Positions 32,097 through 41,498 of a stretch of DNA of 64,000 bases are shown piece after piece. The number at the start of each line of letters is the position of its first letter. Position 1 is the first letter of the stretch. The DNA lies in assembly GCF_050611725.1 (NCBI RefSeq), contig NZ_JBODJB010000001.1:3100001-3164000 (forward strand). The letters run 5' to 3'. The translations under genes were made by a program, and so were the position numbers. This DNA is from Ferruginibacter sp050611725. Lineage in GTDB: Bacteria > Bacteroidota > Bacteroidia > Chitinophagales > Chitinophagaceae. The notes under the pieces were generated by a model, which did no database searches, was not told the origin of the DNA, and saw only the letters and a list, made by a program, of their open reading frames with translations.

Positions 32097-32629
32097 CTGT
32101 CTAATTTTTGAAAAGCATACATCAAACAACAAGTGTGCAATGCCTGAGCAAATTCATTTCTTGCAAGCATCGCTCTCACTTCTGCTAACGGCACTAACAC
32201 AATATCAATTTCTTCATTGTGATCGAGACTTTGAGCTGCTACCTTTTTACCGCCTTGTGCAAGAAATAATTGCGTATAATTATCTAACACTCCCGGGTTA
32301 GCTGCAACCTTGCCAACATATTCAATAGATGAAAATGCATAACCGGTTTCTTCGAGCAATTCTCTTGCAATGGCTTTGGTTGGTTCCTCTCCTTCATCCA
32401 TAAAGCCTCCGGGTAATTCTGTGATCGTTTCTTTTATTGGATGACGGTATTGTCTGTTCAATACAACATTTCCATCTTCTGTAATAGCCAATGCACATGC
32501 AGAAACCGGTAATTCTACAACATAATATTCTTCTACAATCTTGCCATCAGGCATTTCACATTTATCTACCCTTGCAGTAAAATATTTGTGACGAGAAATG
32601 TATTTTGTTGTGAGTGTTTTCCAGTTCAT
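32090..32629 (-). CDS. Nudix hydrolase (ADP-ribose-pyrophosphatase type)
   Basis: A 179-residue protein. The Nudix box is complete: GGFMDEGEEPTKAIARELLE followed by ETGY (G-x5-E-x7-R-E-x2-E-E-x-G). The N-terminal extension (WKTLTTKYISRHKYFTARVDKCEMPDGKIVEEYYVVELP) is typical of ADP-ribose/NudF-like members, so a nucleotide-sugar diphosphate is the likely substrate. Convergent with folC, overlapping by 7 bp. Confidence 0.92.
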   Translation of the reverse strand: MNWKTLTTKYISRHKYFTARVDKCEMPDGKIVEEYYVVELPVSACALAITEDGNVVLNRQYRHPIKETITELPGGFMDEGEEPTKAIARELLEETGYAFSSIEYVGKVAANPGVLDNYTQLFLAQGGKKVAAQSLDHNEEIDIVLVPLAEVRAMLARNEFAQALHTCCLMYAFQKLDSQ

Positions 32630-32631
32630 TG

Positions 32632-32678
32632 CTTTAGTTCTTAGTTTGTAGCTTCAGTCCATGGACTATGGACCATAG
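32632..32678. repeat. Intergenic word repeat between Nudix and BstA/YfiT genes
   Basis: TTTAGTTCTTAGTTTGTAGC words are followed by AGTCCATGGACTATGGACC, two of the repeated word families in one 50-bp spacer. Confidence 0.75.
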
Positions 32679-32681
32679 AAA

Positions 32682-33206
32682 CTACCAGCCATTTCTTTCT
32701 CTTAATCGGGTAACATGAGCAGTATGATGTTTACTGTGCCATGCATACATACCCAATAAAAAATACAATGTCATTTGTTTACCATGTTCAGGATGAACAA
32801 CAGTTCTGTTCCATTCTTCCGGTTTGATCGCTTTTAATATTTCCGACCAACGCAAATGCACTGCATGTAAAATAGTCAACGATATATTGATGGGTAAATT
32901 CTTTGTATCACTCATCTCAGCCCACAGATCCTGCTCATATGGTTTGATGGTAGGATTGTCTTCTGTTAATCCTAATTTAAACCGGATATAAGCGTTCATA
33001 TGGCTATCTGCCACATGATGTATTAATTGCTTCACCGTCCAACCACCGGAACGATAAGGAGTATTCAATTGAGCTTCGTCTAAATTTTGCACAGCATTCT
33101 CCAATTCCTGCGGTAAGAATTTAATATCATTTATCCATTCCCGTAATTGGTTATCGGAAAATGGTTGTGGTTCATATTTGCCAATAGGAAAACTAAGATC
33201 TTCCAT
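32682..33206 (-). CDS. DinB-like putative bacillithiol S-transferase (BstA/YfiT)
   Basis: A 174-residue four-helix-bundle protein of the YfiT/DinB family. Signatures: FPIGKYEPQPFSDNQLREWI, GGWTVKQLIHHVADSHMNAY (metal His), YEQDLWAEMSDT and LLGMYAWHSKHHTAHVTRLRER (two further His). These proteins use Ni/Zn and transfer bacillithiol to electrophiles. Consistent with the bshC gene at 39.9 kb, so the organism should make bacillithiol. Start lies 2 bp after the FKBP stop. Confidence 0.88.
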   Translation of the reverse strand: MEDLSFPIGKYEPQPFSDNQLREWINDIKFLPQELENAVQNLDEAQLNTPYRSGGWTVKQLIHHVADSHMNAYIRFKLGLTEDNPTIKPYEQDLWAEMSDTKNLPINISLTILHAVHLRWSEILKAIKPEEWNRTVVHPEHGKQMTLYFLLGMYAWHSKHHTAHVTRLRERNGW

Positions 33207-33208
33207 AC

Positions 33209-34045
33209 TTATGGTTTTGCTTTAACTTTTGTTTTTGTTTTAGGTTTAACCGGCGCCGGCTTGGTAGTCTTTTGTATTTTTGGAGGTGCCGGTGGAGGTG
33301 GCGGTAAAACAAAAGGTTTTACACCTAGCAATTCCATTTCAAATACCAATGTTGCACCGGGAGGAATATCAGCACCTGCGCCTCTATCTCCATAACCCAA
33401 TTCACTTGGAATAAAAACGGTCCATTTATCACCGATATGCATTTTTTGAACGATCTCCGTCCAACCCGGTATTACTTCATTTGCTTTAATAACCAAAGGT
33501 TGCCCTCTTACAATAGAGTTATCAAATTCTTTTCCATCGGTCAACATCCCAACATAATGTGCAACGATCGTGTCATATGCTCTAGGCATAACAGCAGTGG
33601 AATCTCCTTTTTTCATAACCTCATATTGCAACCCACTTGCTAGCGTGATCACGCCGGGTCTTTTTGCATTTGAATCAAGAAAAGCTTTACCTCGTGCTTT
33701 TTCGGCTGCCAGTTTTTTTGCAGAAAGATCCATCAATGTTTTTTGTATACAGTCATTTGCCTGCTGCTCGGTAATGGTCATTTTATTGGCAGCAAAAACA
33801 TCCTGCATACCTTTTTTCAACGCATCAAAATTCAATGTTACTACTCCCTGATCTTTTAAATTGTTTCCGATATTCATCCCCAAACCATATGCAAACGTAT
33901 CTGCTACATTCAATAAAGTATCGGTGTGGGGCAACTTCACTTCTGTTCCAGAAACAGTTTGAGCAACCGTTTTTCCCGAAGAAGTAAAGCTTATTGCAAA
34001 TACTCCCGAGATCGCTACACATAATCCTAAAAAAAACTTATTCAT
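33209..34045 (-). CDS. FKBP-type peptidyl-prolyl cis-trans isomerase
   Basis: A 278-residue exported isomerase. Signal-like N-terminus (MNKFFLGLCVAISGVFAISF), an N-terminal FKBP helical dimerisation domain (SYALGMNIGNNLKDQGVVTLNFDALKKGM), then the FKBP core (about 135-240: VIPGWTEIVQKMHIGDKWTVFIPSELGYGDRGAGADIPPGATLVFEMELL). After it, a Pro/Lys-rich tail of about 40 residues (LPPPPPAPPKIQ..., KPKTKTKVKAKP), which may bind the cell wall or be a flexible anchor. Belongs to the fbp-ABC-FKBP-YfiT run. Confidence 0.93.
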   Translation of the reverse strand: MNKFFLGLCVAISGVFAISFTSSGKTVAQTVSGTEVKLPHTDTLLNVADTFAYGLGMNIGNNLKDQGVVTLNFDALKKGMQDVFAANKMTITEQQANDCIQKTLMDLSAKKLAAEKARGKAFLDSNAKRPGVITLASGLQYEVMKKGDSTAVMPRAYDTIVAHYVGMLTDGKEFDNSIVRGQPLVIKANEVIPGWTEIVQKMHIGDKWTVFIPSELGYGDRGAGADIPPGATLVFEMELLGVKPFVLPPPPPAPPKIQKTTKPAPVKPKTKTKVKAKP

Positions 34046-34070
34046 GTTACTTTTCTTTTTATTTATAAAA

Positions 34071-34832
34071 TTATTCTTCTCTTATTTCTTTTCCTGTAAG
34101 ATGAATAAAAACATCTTCCAGATTAGCAGCTTTCACTTGTTTAGGTCTTTCAAAACCCGTAGCCACTAAGTCATCGATCAGTTTATCAGGCGAAGCCAAT
34201 GCAATTATTTTCCCTTCATCCATAATAGCGATCCTGTCGCACAATTGCTCTGCCTCATCCATATAGTGTGTGGTGATGATTACTGTTGTTCCTTTAGCTC
34301 TTATATCTTTTATCAAATCCCACAAATTTCTTCTTGCCTGCGGATCAAGTCCGGTTGTTGGCTCATCCAGAAAAACGATCTTCGGTTTATTGATCAATGT
34401 TGTGGCAATGGAAAAACGTTGTTTTTGTCCGCCACTCAATTCCTTATATTTATTCTTCGCTTTGTCTTCTAAATTTACAAGCTTCAGCAACTCTAATGGT
34501 TTTACTTCCTGATTATACAATCCTGCAAAAAGCTCTATTAGTTCTATTAAATTCAAACCCGGATAAAATCCCGATGTTTGTAATTGCACACCGATGATCT
34601 TTTTAATGCTATCGGGTTCTTTATCTAAATCAAGTCCGTCAACTATAACCCGGCCACTTGTTTTATTTCGAAGTGTTTCAATGATCTCCAGCGTTGTAGA
34701 TTTTCCGGCCCCATTCGGACCAAGCAAACCGAATATCTCTCCCTGATATACTTCAAAAGAAATGCCTTTCACAGCGTGAAAAGCACCATAGTCTTTTTTA
34801 AGATCAGTAACAGATATGATAGATTCTTGCAT
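34071..34832 (-). CDS. ABC transporter ATP-binding protein (CcmA/ABC-2 type)
   Basis: A 253-residue ATPase with all motifs: Walker A GPNGAGKST, Q-loop GVQLQTSGFY, signature LSGGQKQRFS, Walker B IVFLDEPTTGLDP and the H-switch ITTHYMDEAE. The sequence is of the ABC-2 exporter type. No permease gene lies nearby (fbp upstream, FKBP downstream), so the partner is encoded elsewhere. Start is 2 bp after the fbp stop. Confidence 0.93.
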   Translation of the reverse strand: MQESIISVTDLKKDYGAFHAVKGISFEVYQGEIFGLLGPNGAGKSTTLEIIETLRNKTSGRVIVDGLDLDKEPDSIKKIIGVQLQTSGFYPGLNLIELIELFAGLYNQEVKPLELLKLVNLEDKAKNKYKELSGGQKQRFSIATTLINKPKIVFLDEPTTGLDPQARRNLWDLIKDIRAKGTTVIITTHYMDEAEQLCDRIAIMDEGKIIALASPDKLIDDLVATGFERPKQVKAANLEDVFIHLTGKEIREE

Positions 34833-34834
34833 TT

Positions 34835-35845
34835 TTATTTCGTCAAATAACTATTTAATTCTTCCATCATCAACTTACTTCCAACATAAAATGGTGTACG
34901 TTGGTGTAAGCCTGTTGGTTGTATATCCAGTATTCTTTGAGTACCATCTGTTGCCACCCCTCCTGCTATTTCTACAATATAAGCAAAAGGATTACACTCA
35001 TACATTAACCTTAACTTACCCCCTGGTTTATCTTTAATGGCAGGATACATGAATATTCCACCTTTGATCAAATTCCTGTGTACATCACTTACCATACTAC
35101 CGATATATCTTTGCGTATATGGACCACCGTTACTTGCGTTCTTCGCCTGACAAGCATGAATATAATCCTGCACCCCGGGAGTATATTGAAAAAAGTGCCC
35201 GTGATTCACAGAGTATATTTTACCGGTAGGGGGACATTGAATATCCGGATGGCTCAGCGAAAACTCTCCGATCGACTGATCCAATGTAAAACCATTCACA
35301 CCTCTCTTTGTTGCATACACCAAAATGGTTGATGAACCATAAATAACATATCCTGCAGCCACTTGCCTATTACCCGGCTGTAAAAAGTCTGCCGCAGTAA
35401 CCGGTGTTCCTCTTTCAGTAACTCTTTTGAACACACTGAATATGGTTCCGATAGACACATTCACATCAATATTGGCACTACCGTCCAATGGATCGAACAT
35501 GCATACATATTTACTGTTCATGCTTATTTCATCATCAAAGATCACAAAGTCATCCATCTCCTCACTTCCTATACCTGCACAATTGATACCATGCCTCAAT
35601 ACCCCCATGAATTGATTATTGGCAAATATGTCGAGTTTCTTTACTTCCTCTCCCTGCACATTGGTTGTACCGGCATCTCCGAGTATATCCACCAAACCTG
35701 CCTTGTTTACTTCTACATTTACTCTTTTTGCAGCCAAACCAATATCCCTCAAAAGGCCTGATAATTCACCGGTTGCGCCGGGTATGCTACGCATTTGCTG
35801 GATAGTAAACTCATCCAGCGTGAGTACTCGTCTGTTAATTGCCAT
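34835..35845 (-). CDS. fbp: Fructose-1,6-bisphosphatase, class 1
   Basis: A 336-residue enzyme of gluconeogenesis that hydrolyses fructose-1,6-bisphosphate. Metal-binding residues in EVKKLDIFANN, IGSEEMD and MFDPLDGSANIDVNVSIGTIFSV; substrate-binding part in KGGIFMYPAIKDKPGGKLRLMYE and the end QRILDIQPTGLHQRTPFYVGS. Class 1, length as expected. It heads a leftward run with an ABC ATPase, FKBP and BstA/YfiT genes, and is divergent from lysC. Confidence 0.97.
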   Translation of the reverse strand: MAINRRVLTLDEFTIQQMRSIPGATGELSGLLRDIGLAAKRVNVEVNKAGLVDILGDAGTTNVQGEEVKKLDIFANNQFMGVLRHGINCAGIGSEEMDDFVIFDDEISMNSKYVCMFDPLDGSANIDVNVSIGTIFSVFKRVTERGTPVTAADFLQPGNRQVAAGYVIYGSSTILVYATKRGVNGFTLDQSIGEFSLSHPDIQCPPTGKIYSVNHGHFFQYTPGVQDYIHACQAKNASNGGPYTQRYIGSMVSDVHRNLIKGGIFMYPAIKDKPGGKLRLMYECNPFAYIVEIAGGVATDGTQRILDIQPTGLHQRTPFYVGSKLMMEELNSYLTK

Positions 35846-35950
35846 TATCGTTTTTTTCTTAGGTGTTTATTGAGCAATATTCACGATTTTTGCACCGCAA
35901 ATTTTGCAGGACGAAATTAAATGAATTAACTCAATCAATCACAATTTACA

Positions 35951-37204
35951 ATGAAGGTTTTTAAATTCGGGGGAGCAAGTATAAATAGTATAGAAAGAAT
36001 ACAGAATATTGCCAAAATTGTCAGATCATATAGTAATGAGAAGATATTTATCATCATCTCAGCAATGGGTAAAACCACTAATGCGCTTGAAAAAGTTGTT
36101 GAAGCATTTTTTGCAGGCAAAAAAGATGAAGCACTTGCTTTATTTACCCAATTAAAAGAAGAACATTTAACTGTTGCCTCCAACCTTCAACTTCCCACCT
36201 CCAACCTCCAACTAAACGACTTATTCACCGAAGTAGAATGGCTCCTGCACGACAAACCTGTAAGAGAATATGATTACTATTATGATCAGATCGTTTGTTT
36301 GGGTGAATTACTGAGCACTGCTATTGTAAGCGATTATTTTAATACAGTTGATATCAATAATAGTTGGGTAGATGTAAGAGATATCGTAAGAACCGATGAT
36401 AATTTCAGAGATGCTACTATTGATTGGGCCTTTACAACGCAACAGGTTGAACGAAATATTGTTCCGCTTTTTGAAAAAAACAATATCATCATTACACAAG
36501 GTTTTATCGGCGCAACAGATGAAAATGAAAGTACTACACTCGGAAGAGAAGGCAGTGATTATAGTGCTGCCGTTTTTGCCAATATACTGAATGCAGAAAG
36601 TCAAACGATCTGGAAAGATGTTGAAGGTGTAATGAATGCTGATCCGAAAAAATTTCCGGATGCACAATTCATTGACGTATTGAGTTACAGAGAAGTAATT
36701 GAAATGGCTTTTTATGGCGCTACGGTCATTCACCCAAAAACAATAAAACCCTTACAGAACAAGGATATACCATTACATGTTAGATGTTTTCTAAAGCCTG
36801 AGTTGAAGGGAACGATCATCAGTAACGATCCGGTACATAACCTGCCTCCTATCATTGTTGTAAAAGAAGATCAGGTAGTAATGCAGTTGAATTCAAAAGA
36901 CTTTTCTTTTGTTGAAGATCATCTGGTGAGTCAATTGCATGATCTGTTTGTTGAGATAAAGATCCGTCCGAATATATCGCAAAACGGTGCCATCAGTTTA
37001 TTATGTTGTTTAGACAATAGATCTGATAAAATAGAAAAGCTTGCATTGAAAGCAAGTGAATTATTTGATGTACAAATAGAGAAGGGACTAACGTTATTGA
37101 CTATACGTCATTACAACAATGAAACGGTGAACAAACTAACCGGTAACAGAAAAATTGTATTGGAACAAAAAACAGAAGAGATCATTCAGTTGATACTGAA
37201 ATAA
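35951..37204 (+). CDS. Aspartate kinase
   Basis: A 417-residue enzyme for the first step to Lys, Thr and Met. N-terminal kinase motif KFGGASINSIERIQNIAKIV, catalytic GFIGATDENESTTLGREGSDYSAAVFA, KDVEGVMNADPKKFPDA, then two regulatory ACT-like regions (about 290-415). The strand from residue 76 to 88 (ASNLQLPTSNLQL) is coded by a word repeat. It is a stand-alone gene and is not fused to homoserine dehydrogenase. Confidence 0.95.
   Translation: MKVFKFGGASINSIERIQNIAKIVRSYSNEKIFIIISAMGKTTNALEKVVEAFFAGKKDEALALFTQLKEEHLTVASNLQLPTSNLQLNDLFTEVEWLLHDKPVREYDYYYDQIVCLGELLSTAIVSDYFNTVDINNSWVDVRDIVRTDDNFRDATIDWAFTTQQVERNIVPLFEKNNIIITQGFIGATDENESTTLGREGSDYSAAVFANILNAESQTIWKDVEGVMNADPKKFPDAQFIDVLSYREVIEMAFYGATVIHPKTIKPLQNKDIPLHVRCFLKPELKGTIISNDPVHNLPPIIVVKEDQVVMQLNSKDFSFVEDHLVSQLHDLFVEIKIRPNISQNGAISLLCCLDNRSDKIEKLALKASELFDVQIEKGLTLLTIRHYNNETVNKLTGNRKIVLEQKTEEIIQLILK
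36176..36212. repeat. In-frame word repeat in the aspartokinase gene (CCAACCTCCAAC words)
   Basis: CCTCCAACCTTCAACTTCCC and ACCTCCAACCTCCAAC repeat in tandem and encode NLQLPTSNLQL. Their reverse complement is in murB (54547-54576), and similar words at 46991-47083. Confidence 0.8.
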
Positions 37205-37206
37205 AA

Positions 37207-37974
37207 TTACTCAACGATGTACTTGCCTTGCTTGTTGACCATTACAACAGGCAGTGCTCTTTTAGCTTCGAAATGATCGAATGCCACTTTAAGCGAATTT
37301 GAAAAATCTTCTAAAGCGTGGTTGGTTTTTGTGAATTGAGTTAAATAATCCATTGATTTTTTAAGATCATATCTAACCGGGAAAATATGTACCGGAATAA
37401 AATCCTGCCCGGCTTCTTTTGCCTGATTGGCCAGAATATATAACTCTTCAATTGGTTCATCACTGATTGCCAGACAACCTACTGAAACACAACTGCCGTG
37501 TATGTAAATATTACTGCCCGGGTGTGCATCATCAGCCAAAATTCTGTCTGATGCATTCGGATAATTTAATCCAAGAGATAAATGGTAATTACTGTTAGGA
37601 TTAAAATCATTGATATAATAGAATCCTTCGGGTATCTGATAATCACCTTCCATGCGTTTAGGCCCCATGGTACCGCTCTGCATACAAACCCTGTACGTTT
37701 TAAACAACTTGTATGATCCGCTGTCGGAACTTTTCACCCAAACTTCTAATTGCCTATCATATTTAAAAGAACGTATGTACATTTCTTTTACCGGCCAGCT
37801 GAGCTTTTTAGCTTCAAATTGTTTTTTGAGAGAATCTTCTTTTCGGTTATATATCTCGGCAAGTTTGTAGGAAGAGGTCTTGTAATCAGTGAATGCGGTT
37901 TGGCCAAACGCAGAATTGCCCGCAGTAATTGCAAGCAAAGCCAGTAAACAAGCGCCGACAAACAGGTTCTTCAT
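37207..37974 (-). CDS. YkuD-type L,D-transpeptidase
   Basis: A 255-residue exported protein from ATG 37974, where a clean signal peptide begins (MKNLFVGACLLALLAITAG to AFGQ); the frame upstream is untypical. The catalytic motif is YIHGSCVSVGCLAISDEPIEELY, with His and Cys of the YkuD domain. It likely forms 3-3 crosslinks or attaches proteins to murein in the periplasm. A C-terminal extension (about 90 residues) follows the core. Function in cell-wall remodelling is from the family. Confidence 0.88.
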   Translation of the reverse strand: MKNLFVGACLLALLAITAGNSAFGQTAFTDYKTSSYKLAEIYNRKEDSLKKQFEAKKLSWPVKEMYIRSFKYDRQLEVWVKSSDSGSYKLFKTYRVCMQSGTMGPKRMEGDYQIPEGFYYINDFNPNSNYHLSLGLNYPNASDRILADDAHPGSNIYIHGSCVSVGCLAISDEPIEELYILANQAKEAGQDFIPVHIFPVRYDLKKSMDYLTQFTKTNHALEDFSNSLKVAFDHFEAKRALPVVMVNKQGKYIVE

Positions 37975-38143
37975 TGATATTTTATCCTCCTTAGTTGTTA
38001 CTATGGGATGTAAAAATATATTATTTATCGGTTTCATTTTGTTAATTATTGCGTTTTTTACGGCATCGTTTGCGTAAAGCTGCTTAGTAAATTCACGATT
38101 ATTTATATACAACGTAAAAACTTTAAACTTCGTATATAGGATT

Positions 38144-38151
38144 TATATTTG
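38144..38151 (+). promoter_or_regulatory. -7 element of purK, near-leaderless
   Basis: TATATTTG ends 4 bp before the purK ATG (38156), so transcription from it would begin at or inside the start codon. Confidence 0.5.
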
Positions 38152-38155
38152 CCTC

Positions 38156-39277
38156 ATGAAAAAAGTTGGCATTTTAGGTGGCGGTCAATTAGGCAGAATG
38201 TTGTTACAAGCCGCTGTAAACTACCCCGTTGAGACTTTTTTAATGGAAAATGACGCTGATTGCCCGTCTGCACATCTTTGCCACCAGTTTACAATAGGCA
38301 ATATTTCTAATTTCGACGATGTATATAATTTCGGGAAAGGCCTGGATGCCATAACCATTGAAATTGAGAGTGTTAACGAAGAAGCCTTGGAAAAACTTGA
38401 ATCTGAAGGCATAAAAGTTTACCCAAAACCATCGGCATTAAGAACCATTAAAGACAAAGTTGTACAAAAGCAATTTTATAAGACAAATGAGATCCCTACT
38501 TCGGATTTTTTAATCACCAATAACTTACAGGAACTCAACAGCCATACCGATTTTTTACCTGCAGTACATAAAGTTGGCAAAGGTGGGTATGATGGAAAAG
38601 GCGTGCAGATCATCAGAACAAAAGATGATGTTGCAAAAGGCTTTGATGCACCCAGTGTATTGGAAAAGATGGTAGCGATTAAACAAGAGATCGCTGTGAT
38701 CGTTGCGGTGAACGATAAAGGAGAAACTGCTATCTACCCTCCGGTAGATATGGTCTTTGATCCGGTGTTGAATTTATTAGACTATCAGATAAGTCCCGCC
38801 GACCTACCTGAAAAAACATTTTGGAAAGTAGAAGCCATTGCGTTGAAAGTGGTAAAAGAATTAAAAAGCCCGGGCATTTTTGCAGTAGAATTATTTGTAG
38901 ATAAAAATGATGAAGTATTTGTAAATGAAACCGCTCCCCGTGTTCACAACAGCGGACATCATTCTATAGAAGCTAATTACTCCTCACAATTTGATATGCT
39001 TTGGAGAATATTGTTAGACTATCCGCTTGGCAATACCGATCATATTCTACCTGCAGCCATTGTAAATATTATTGGAGAAGAAGGCTATAGTGGAACTGTA
39101 CATTACAAAGGATTAGAAGAAGTGTTGCAGATTGAAAATGTATTTGTTCATCTTTATGGTAAAAAAGAAACTAAGCCGGGAAGAAAGATGGGGCATGTAA
39201 CCATATTGAGTGCAGAAAAACAAGAATTGATCCATCAGGCTAACAGGATTAAGAGTACGTTGAAAGTGATTAGTTGA
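38156..39277 (+). CDS. purK: N5-carboxyaminoimidazole ribonucleotide synthase
   Basis: A 373-residue ATP-grasp enzyme of purine synthesis that makes N5-CAIR from AIR, ATP and bicarbonate. N-terminal Rossmann-like GILGGGQLGRMLLQAA, the ATP-grasp motif KVGKGGYDGKGVQI, EIAVIVAVNDKGE and FVNETAPRVHNSGHHSIEA. Followed by purE in the same direction with an 86-bp gap that holds a word repeat. The bicarbonate substrate fits the window's SulP/carbonic anhydrase block, though they are far apart. Confidence 0.96.
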   Translation: MKKVGILGGGQLGRMLLQAAVNYPVETFLMENDADCPSAHLCHQFTIGNISNFDDVYNFGKGLDAITIEIESVNEEALEKLESEGIKVYPKPSALRTIKDKVVQKQFYKTNEIPTSDFLITNNLQELNSHTDFLPAVHKVGKGGYDGKGVQIIRTKDDVAKGFDAPSVLEKMVAIKQEIAVIVAVNDKGETAIYPPVDMVFDPVLNLLDYQISPADLPEKTFWKVEAIALKVVKELKSPGIFAVELFVDKNDEVFVNETAPRVHNSGHHSIEANYSSQFDMLWRILLDYPLGNTDHILPAAIVNIIGEEGYSGTVHYKGLEEVLQIENVFVHLYGKKETKPGRKMGHVTILSAEKQELIHQANRIKSTLKVIS

Positions 39278-39311
39278 TAGTCCATGGTCCATTGACTATC
39301 AACTATGGACC
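39276..39311. repeat. Word repeat between purK and purE
   Basis: GATAGTCCATGGTCC, ATTGACTATC and AACTATGGACC words. GATAGTC (39276) and GACTATC (39294) can pair. It overlaps the last base pair of the purK stop region and could also act on transcription between purK and purE. Confidence 0.75.
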
Positions 39312-39363
39312 AGTAATAATTTAAACTTTATCAAAATAATTTATCTTTATAAAAACACAAACC

Positions 39364-39882
39364 ATGGCAGCAGTATTAGTTGGAATCATAATGGGCAGCG
39401 AAAGCGATCTTGATATAATGAAAGGTGCAGCAGAAATGCTCAGACAATTTGAAGTTGAACCTGAATTAACGATCGTATCTGCACATCGTACACCTGAACG
39501 TTTAAAAGAATATGCTTCCAAAGCAAAAGAACGTGGTTTGAAAGTGATCATTGCCGGAGCTGGCGGCGCTGCACATTTACCGGGCATGGTAGCTGCACAA
39601 ACTATTTTACCTGTTATTGGTGTACCGGTAAAATCCTCTAACTCTATTGACGGATGGGATTCGGTTTTATCTATTTTACAAATGCCTTATGGTGTGCCAG
39701 TTGCTACTGTTGCATTGAATGGTGCAAAGAATGCAGGTATCTTAGCTGCACAAATTCTTGCCTTGCATGATCCTTCGATTGCCGGAAAATTAGAAGCTTA
39801 TAAAGAATACCAGGATGATATTGTTATGGAAAGTGTGAAGAATGTTAGACAACTTGGTTTCACGAATGAGTTTGATGTGTAG
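39364..39882 (+). CDS. purE: N5-CAIR mutase
   Basis: A 172-residue class I PurE that converts N5-CAIR to CAIR. Signature GSESDLDIMKGAAEML, EPELTIVSAHRTPERL, IIAGAGGAAHLPGMVAAQT and VPVKSSNSIDGWDSVLSI. Length normal for the family. Works with purK directly upstream. Confidence 0.97.
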   Translation: MAAVLVGIIMGSESDLDIMKGAAEMLRQFEVEPELTIVSAHRTPERLKEYASKAKERGLKVIIAGAGGAAHLPGMVAAQTILPVIGVPVKSSNSIDGWDSVLSILQMPYGVPVATVALNGAKNAGILAAQILALHDPSIAGKLEAYKEYQDDIVMESVKNVRQLGFTNEFDV

Positions 39883-39883
39883 A

Positions 39884-41482
39884 TTAATTTTCTGTAAGAA
39901 CTATAAATTCCTGCACTAACCCCAAAGAATTATCATAGATCATTTTAATAAAATCTTTTCCATACTTAGCATAGTAAGGTAAAAAGTTATCAATTCTTTC
40001 CTGCAAACTGTGATTAGGAAACAACTGTGATTTTATTTTATGCAATTGTCTTTGCTGTGCTTCAAATTTTTTCTTTTCTGCTCTTAATAATTTTTTCTCT
40101 AATTCGGTAATACGTTTTAACGCTGCAGTTTTCAATGCTTCGGTATGCGATGAAAGTGTTACGTCAACAGCATTTACAATTGCATTCACTTTATTGTACA
40201 ATGCATCGATCTCTGCTTTTTCTTTTTCTAAACTTAACTGAGCGTCGGAATCTCTTTTGACCAATGCATTTAGCAATTCCATTTCCGGCTTAAATAGATC
40301 GGCTGCACTAAACTGTAATTTATCTTGAAGTGCTTGTACTTCTTTTGAAATAAAAGCAAATGAATTACGAACGATCAAAATTGGATATGGTACGTTTACC
40401 GCTTCAAAAACTTTTTTTAATTCCAGCCAGTATGCAATTTCTCCTCCACCGCCAATAAATGCAATGTTTGGTAGAATGAATTCCTGGAACACCGGTCTTA
40501 AAATTACGTTCGGACTAAAACGTTCGGAATGATCTTTCAATTCATTAAGTATTCCTGCCTCATCAAATTTCTTACTATCGTTAACAACAGACCATTCACC
40601 ATTCGCTACTTCTATTCTTTCTCTGCTGGTATCATTCAAATAAAATAGATTCAGGTCTCTGCCTGCAGCCTGTACTTTATACTCTGAAGGGAACGCAGCA
40701 ACTGTTTTCGCTACTTCTTTCTGAGAAAATTGCTCAAGCAATTCTTTCTTAAGAACAGGAGCATAAGCATGTTTCAATACAGCATTATCGGGCAATAAGA
40801 TCAACAAGCCGTAATCAGCAAATAATTCATTCACTAAACAAAATGTTGATTGTTCAATGGTTGAACCCTCTTTATAACAGTTCTTTATTTTATCGATGAT
40901 CTCGTTGCCGAAAGGATAGACCAATAGTTCTCCTGTAATTTCATCCAGCATTTTCATCAAAGCCTTATCCACCTTCATTCTTCCAACAGCACCCGTCTGC
41001 TTGGTTTCCCAAACATGTTTTTCTCCATTGATAAAAATGTGATTCAATTCATCCAGATCAGCATCTTCGCTTCCCATATAATACACCGGAATAAAATTAT
41101 ATTCGGGCAACTCTGTTTTTAATTGCTCAGATAATTTTATTGCATGCAATATCTTATAGATAAAATACAACGGGCCGGTAAATATATTGGGCTGATGTGC
41201 TGTTGTAACAGTGAAGGTATCATCACTATTTAGTTGAGTAAGATTTGATTGTTGTTTACTCGAAATCGTAATGCCTTTGTATTGCTCTGTAAGAACTGTT
41301 GTAAGCAATTTTCTATCGGTAGAATATTTTTTTCTTTCGGCAATGGCAGCTTTAACACCGTTAATCGATACAGGATGATCGTAAAAAGGTTTTAGTTTCT
41401 CATCAGCAGCAATATAGTCTGCTACCATTTTTGAGAAGTAACCCGTTTGAGCGTAAGAAATATGTGAAGCTGTTGTATTCAT
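39884..41482 (-). CDS. bshC: Bacillithiol biosynthesis cysteine-adding enzyme
   Basis: A 532-residue protein of the BshC family, which adds Cys to glucosaminyl malate in the last step of bacillithiol synthesis. Signatures: VTTAHQPNIFTGPLYFIYKILHA, EYNFIPVYYMGSEDADLDELN, FIGGGGEIAYWLELK and a C-terminal coiled coil (about 400-490). A short stretch (NGEWSVVND, 40581-40605) is coded by a repeat-like AATGGTGAATGGTC word. Together with the BstA/YfiT gene at 32.7 kb it supports bacillithiol use. Its stop lies 1 bp from purE's stop (convergent). Confidence 0.93.
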   Translation of the reverse strand: MNTTASHISYAQTGYFSKMVADYIAADEKLKPFYDHPVSINGVKAAIAERKKYSTDRKLLTTVLTEQYKGITISSKQQSNLTQLNSDDTFTVTTAHQPNIFTGPLYFIYKILHAIKLSEQLKTELPEYNFIPVYYMGSEDADLDELNHIFINGEKHVWETKQTGAVGRMKVDKALMKMLDEITGELLVYPFGNEIIDKIKNCYKEGSTIEQSTFCLVNELFADYGLLILLPDNAVLKHAYAPVLKKELLEQFSQKEVAKTVAAFPSEYKVQAAGRDLNLFYLNDTSRERIEVANGEWSVVNDSKKFDEAGILNELKDHSERFSPNVILRPVFQEFILPNIAFIGGGGEIAYWLELKKVFEAVNVPYPILIVRNSFAFISKEVQALQDKLQFSAADLFKPEMELLNALVKRDSDAQLSLEKEKAEIDALYNKVNAIVNAVDVTLSSHTEALKTAALKRITELEKKLLRAEKKKFEAQQRQLHKIKSQLFPNHSLQERIDNFLPYYAKYGKDFIKMIYDNSLGLVQEFIVLTEN

Positions 41483-41498
41483 TTAAACCGTGAATATT

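Noticed and set aside
37975..38112. 46-residue extension of the L,D-transpeptidase
   Set aside because: The signal peptide begins at ATG 37974; an export signal would not be buried.
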